From the NCBI GenBank assembly GCA_900313765.1, contig OMSN01000106.1, forward strand, positions 1 to 5,989: a stretch of 5,989 nt of DNA. Direction: 5' to 3'. The notes beneath the pieces were generated by a model that was not told the origin of the DNA, did not search any database, and worked only from the letters and a program-made list of their open reading frames with translations. Below are positions 5,772 through 5,989 of this stretch, in pieces. Source of the DNA: an uncultured Eubacteriales bacterium. GTDB lineage: Bacteria > Bacillota > Clostridia > Lachnospirales > Lachnospiraceae. The position numbers and the translations under genes are program-made. Position 1 is the first letter of the stretch. Each line of letters opens with the position of its first letter.

Positions 5772-5989
5772 GGAATGACGTGAGCAGCGGGAAGAAGACA
5801 GGAACTCTCTGGACAAGAGATTTTACGATCATTACGGTAGGCAGCGTGATCTCCATGCTGGGCAATTCCGTGTCCGGTTTTGCGATGAGTCTGCTGGTAC
5901 TGGACATCTCCCAGTCGACGTTCCTGTATGCGGTCTATCTTGCCATGTATACGCTGCCCCAGCTCGTCATGCCGGTGATCTTCGGAGCC
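5768..5989 (+). CDS. MFS transporter, N-terminal fragment cut by the window end
   Basis: An open frame of 74 codons runs off the window end. Its ATG at 5768 overlaps the MATE stop as ATGA. After a polar start (MRNDVSSGKKTG) it reads LWTRDFTIITVGSVISMLGN and GFAMSLLVLDISQSTFLYAV, then a second hydrophobic stretch ending PQLVMPVIFGA. This matches the first two helices of MFS exporters of the macrolide-efflux/MFS_3-like type common in Firmicutes (LWxxxFxxITxGxxISxLGN). The in-frame GTG at 5780 is an alternative start, because GAGG (5770-5773) sits 6 nt before it; the protein would lose four residues. Overlap with the MATE gene points to translational coupling and a joint export role. The family call rests on a short segment, so the subgroup is uncertain. 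Confidence 0.75.
   Translation, partial: MRNDVSSGKKTGTLWTRDFTIITVGSVISMLGNSVSGFAMSLLVLDISQSTFLYAVYLAMYTLPQLVMPVIFGA

Noticed and set aside
1..5989. CRISPR arrays, tRNA/rRNA genes, insertion sequences or phage genes
   Set aside because: No regularly spaced repeats, tRNA-like cloverleaf, transposase motifs or terminal inverted repeats were seen. The window is filled by five co-directional ordinary coding regions.

Overview
The window looks like a piece of chromosome from an anaerobic gut-type member of the Firmicutes (Clostridia), most plausibly a Lachnospiraceae relative. This rests on the protein families (an AraC-GH39 fusion, a GPH sugar symporter, an iron-sulfur-type flavoprotein, a MATE pump), AGGAGG/AAAGGGG ribosome binding sites, short U-tailed terminators and moderate GC content. 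The placement is inferred from family knowledge, not from a marker gene. All five genes lie on the + strand and there is no gene-free stretch longer than about 200 bases.

Layout. (1) Positions 1-1664 hold the 3' part of a regulator whose AraC-type helix-turn-helix lies mostly before the window. It is fused to a GH39 (beta-xylosidase-like) TIM barrel and a C-terminal beta domain. Both catalytic glutamates appear to be aspartates, so the barrel may be a ligand sensor and not an enzyme. A strong intrinsic terminator follows at 1710-1757. (2) Positions 1860-4259 hold a two-gene operon closed by a second strong terminator at 4303-4353. It encodes a GPH-family cation symporter (464 aa) and, 51 nt later, a soluble NAD(P)H/FMN-type flavoprotein. 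The flavoprotein (317 aa) has a cysteine cluster typical of iron-sulfur flavoproteins plus a C-terminal four-cysteine ribbon. (3) From 4443 onward lies a multidrug-efflux-type pair: a MATE transporter (442 aa) and, overlapping its stop by ATGA, the start of an MFS exporter cut off by the window end.

Working model (inference). The AraC-GH39 protein senses a glycoside-like ligand and controls the operon next to it. The symporter brings a glycoside or other small molecule into the cell and the flavoprotein reduces it or supplies electrons to its metabolism. Arginine codon choice in this operon (CGT/CGC/AGA, almost no AGG/CGG) differs from the flanking genes and suggests strong expression. The MATE/MFS pair seems to be a separate export unit. 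The most unusual points are the sensor-like GH39 domain, the symporter lacking the acidic residues MelB uses to bind sugar, and the pairing of that symporter with a two-cluster flavoprotein and no obvious glycosidase or kinase in view.
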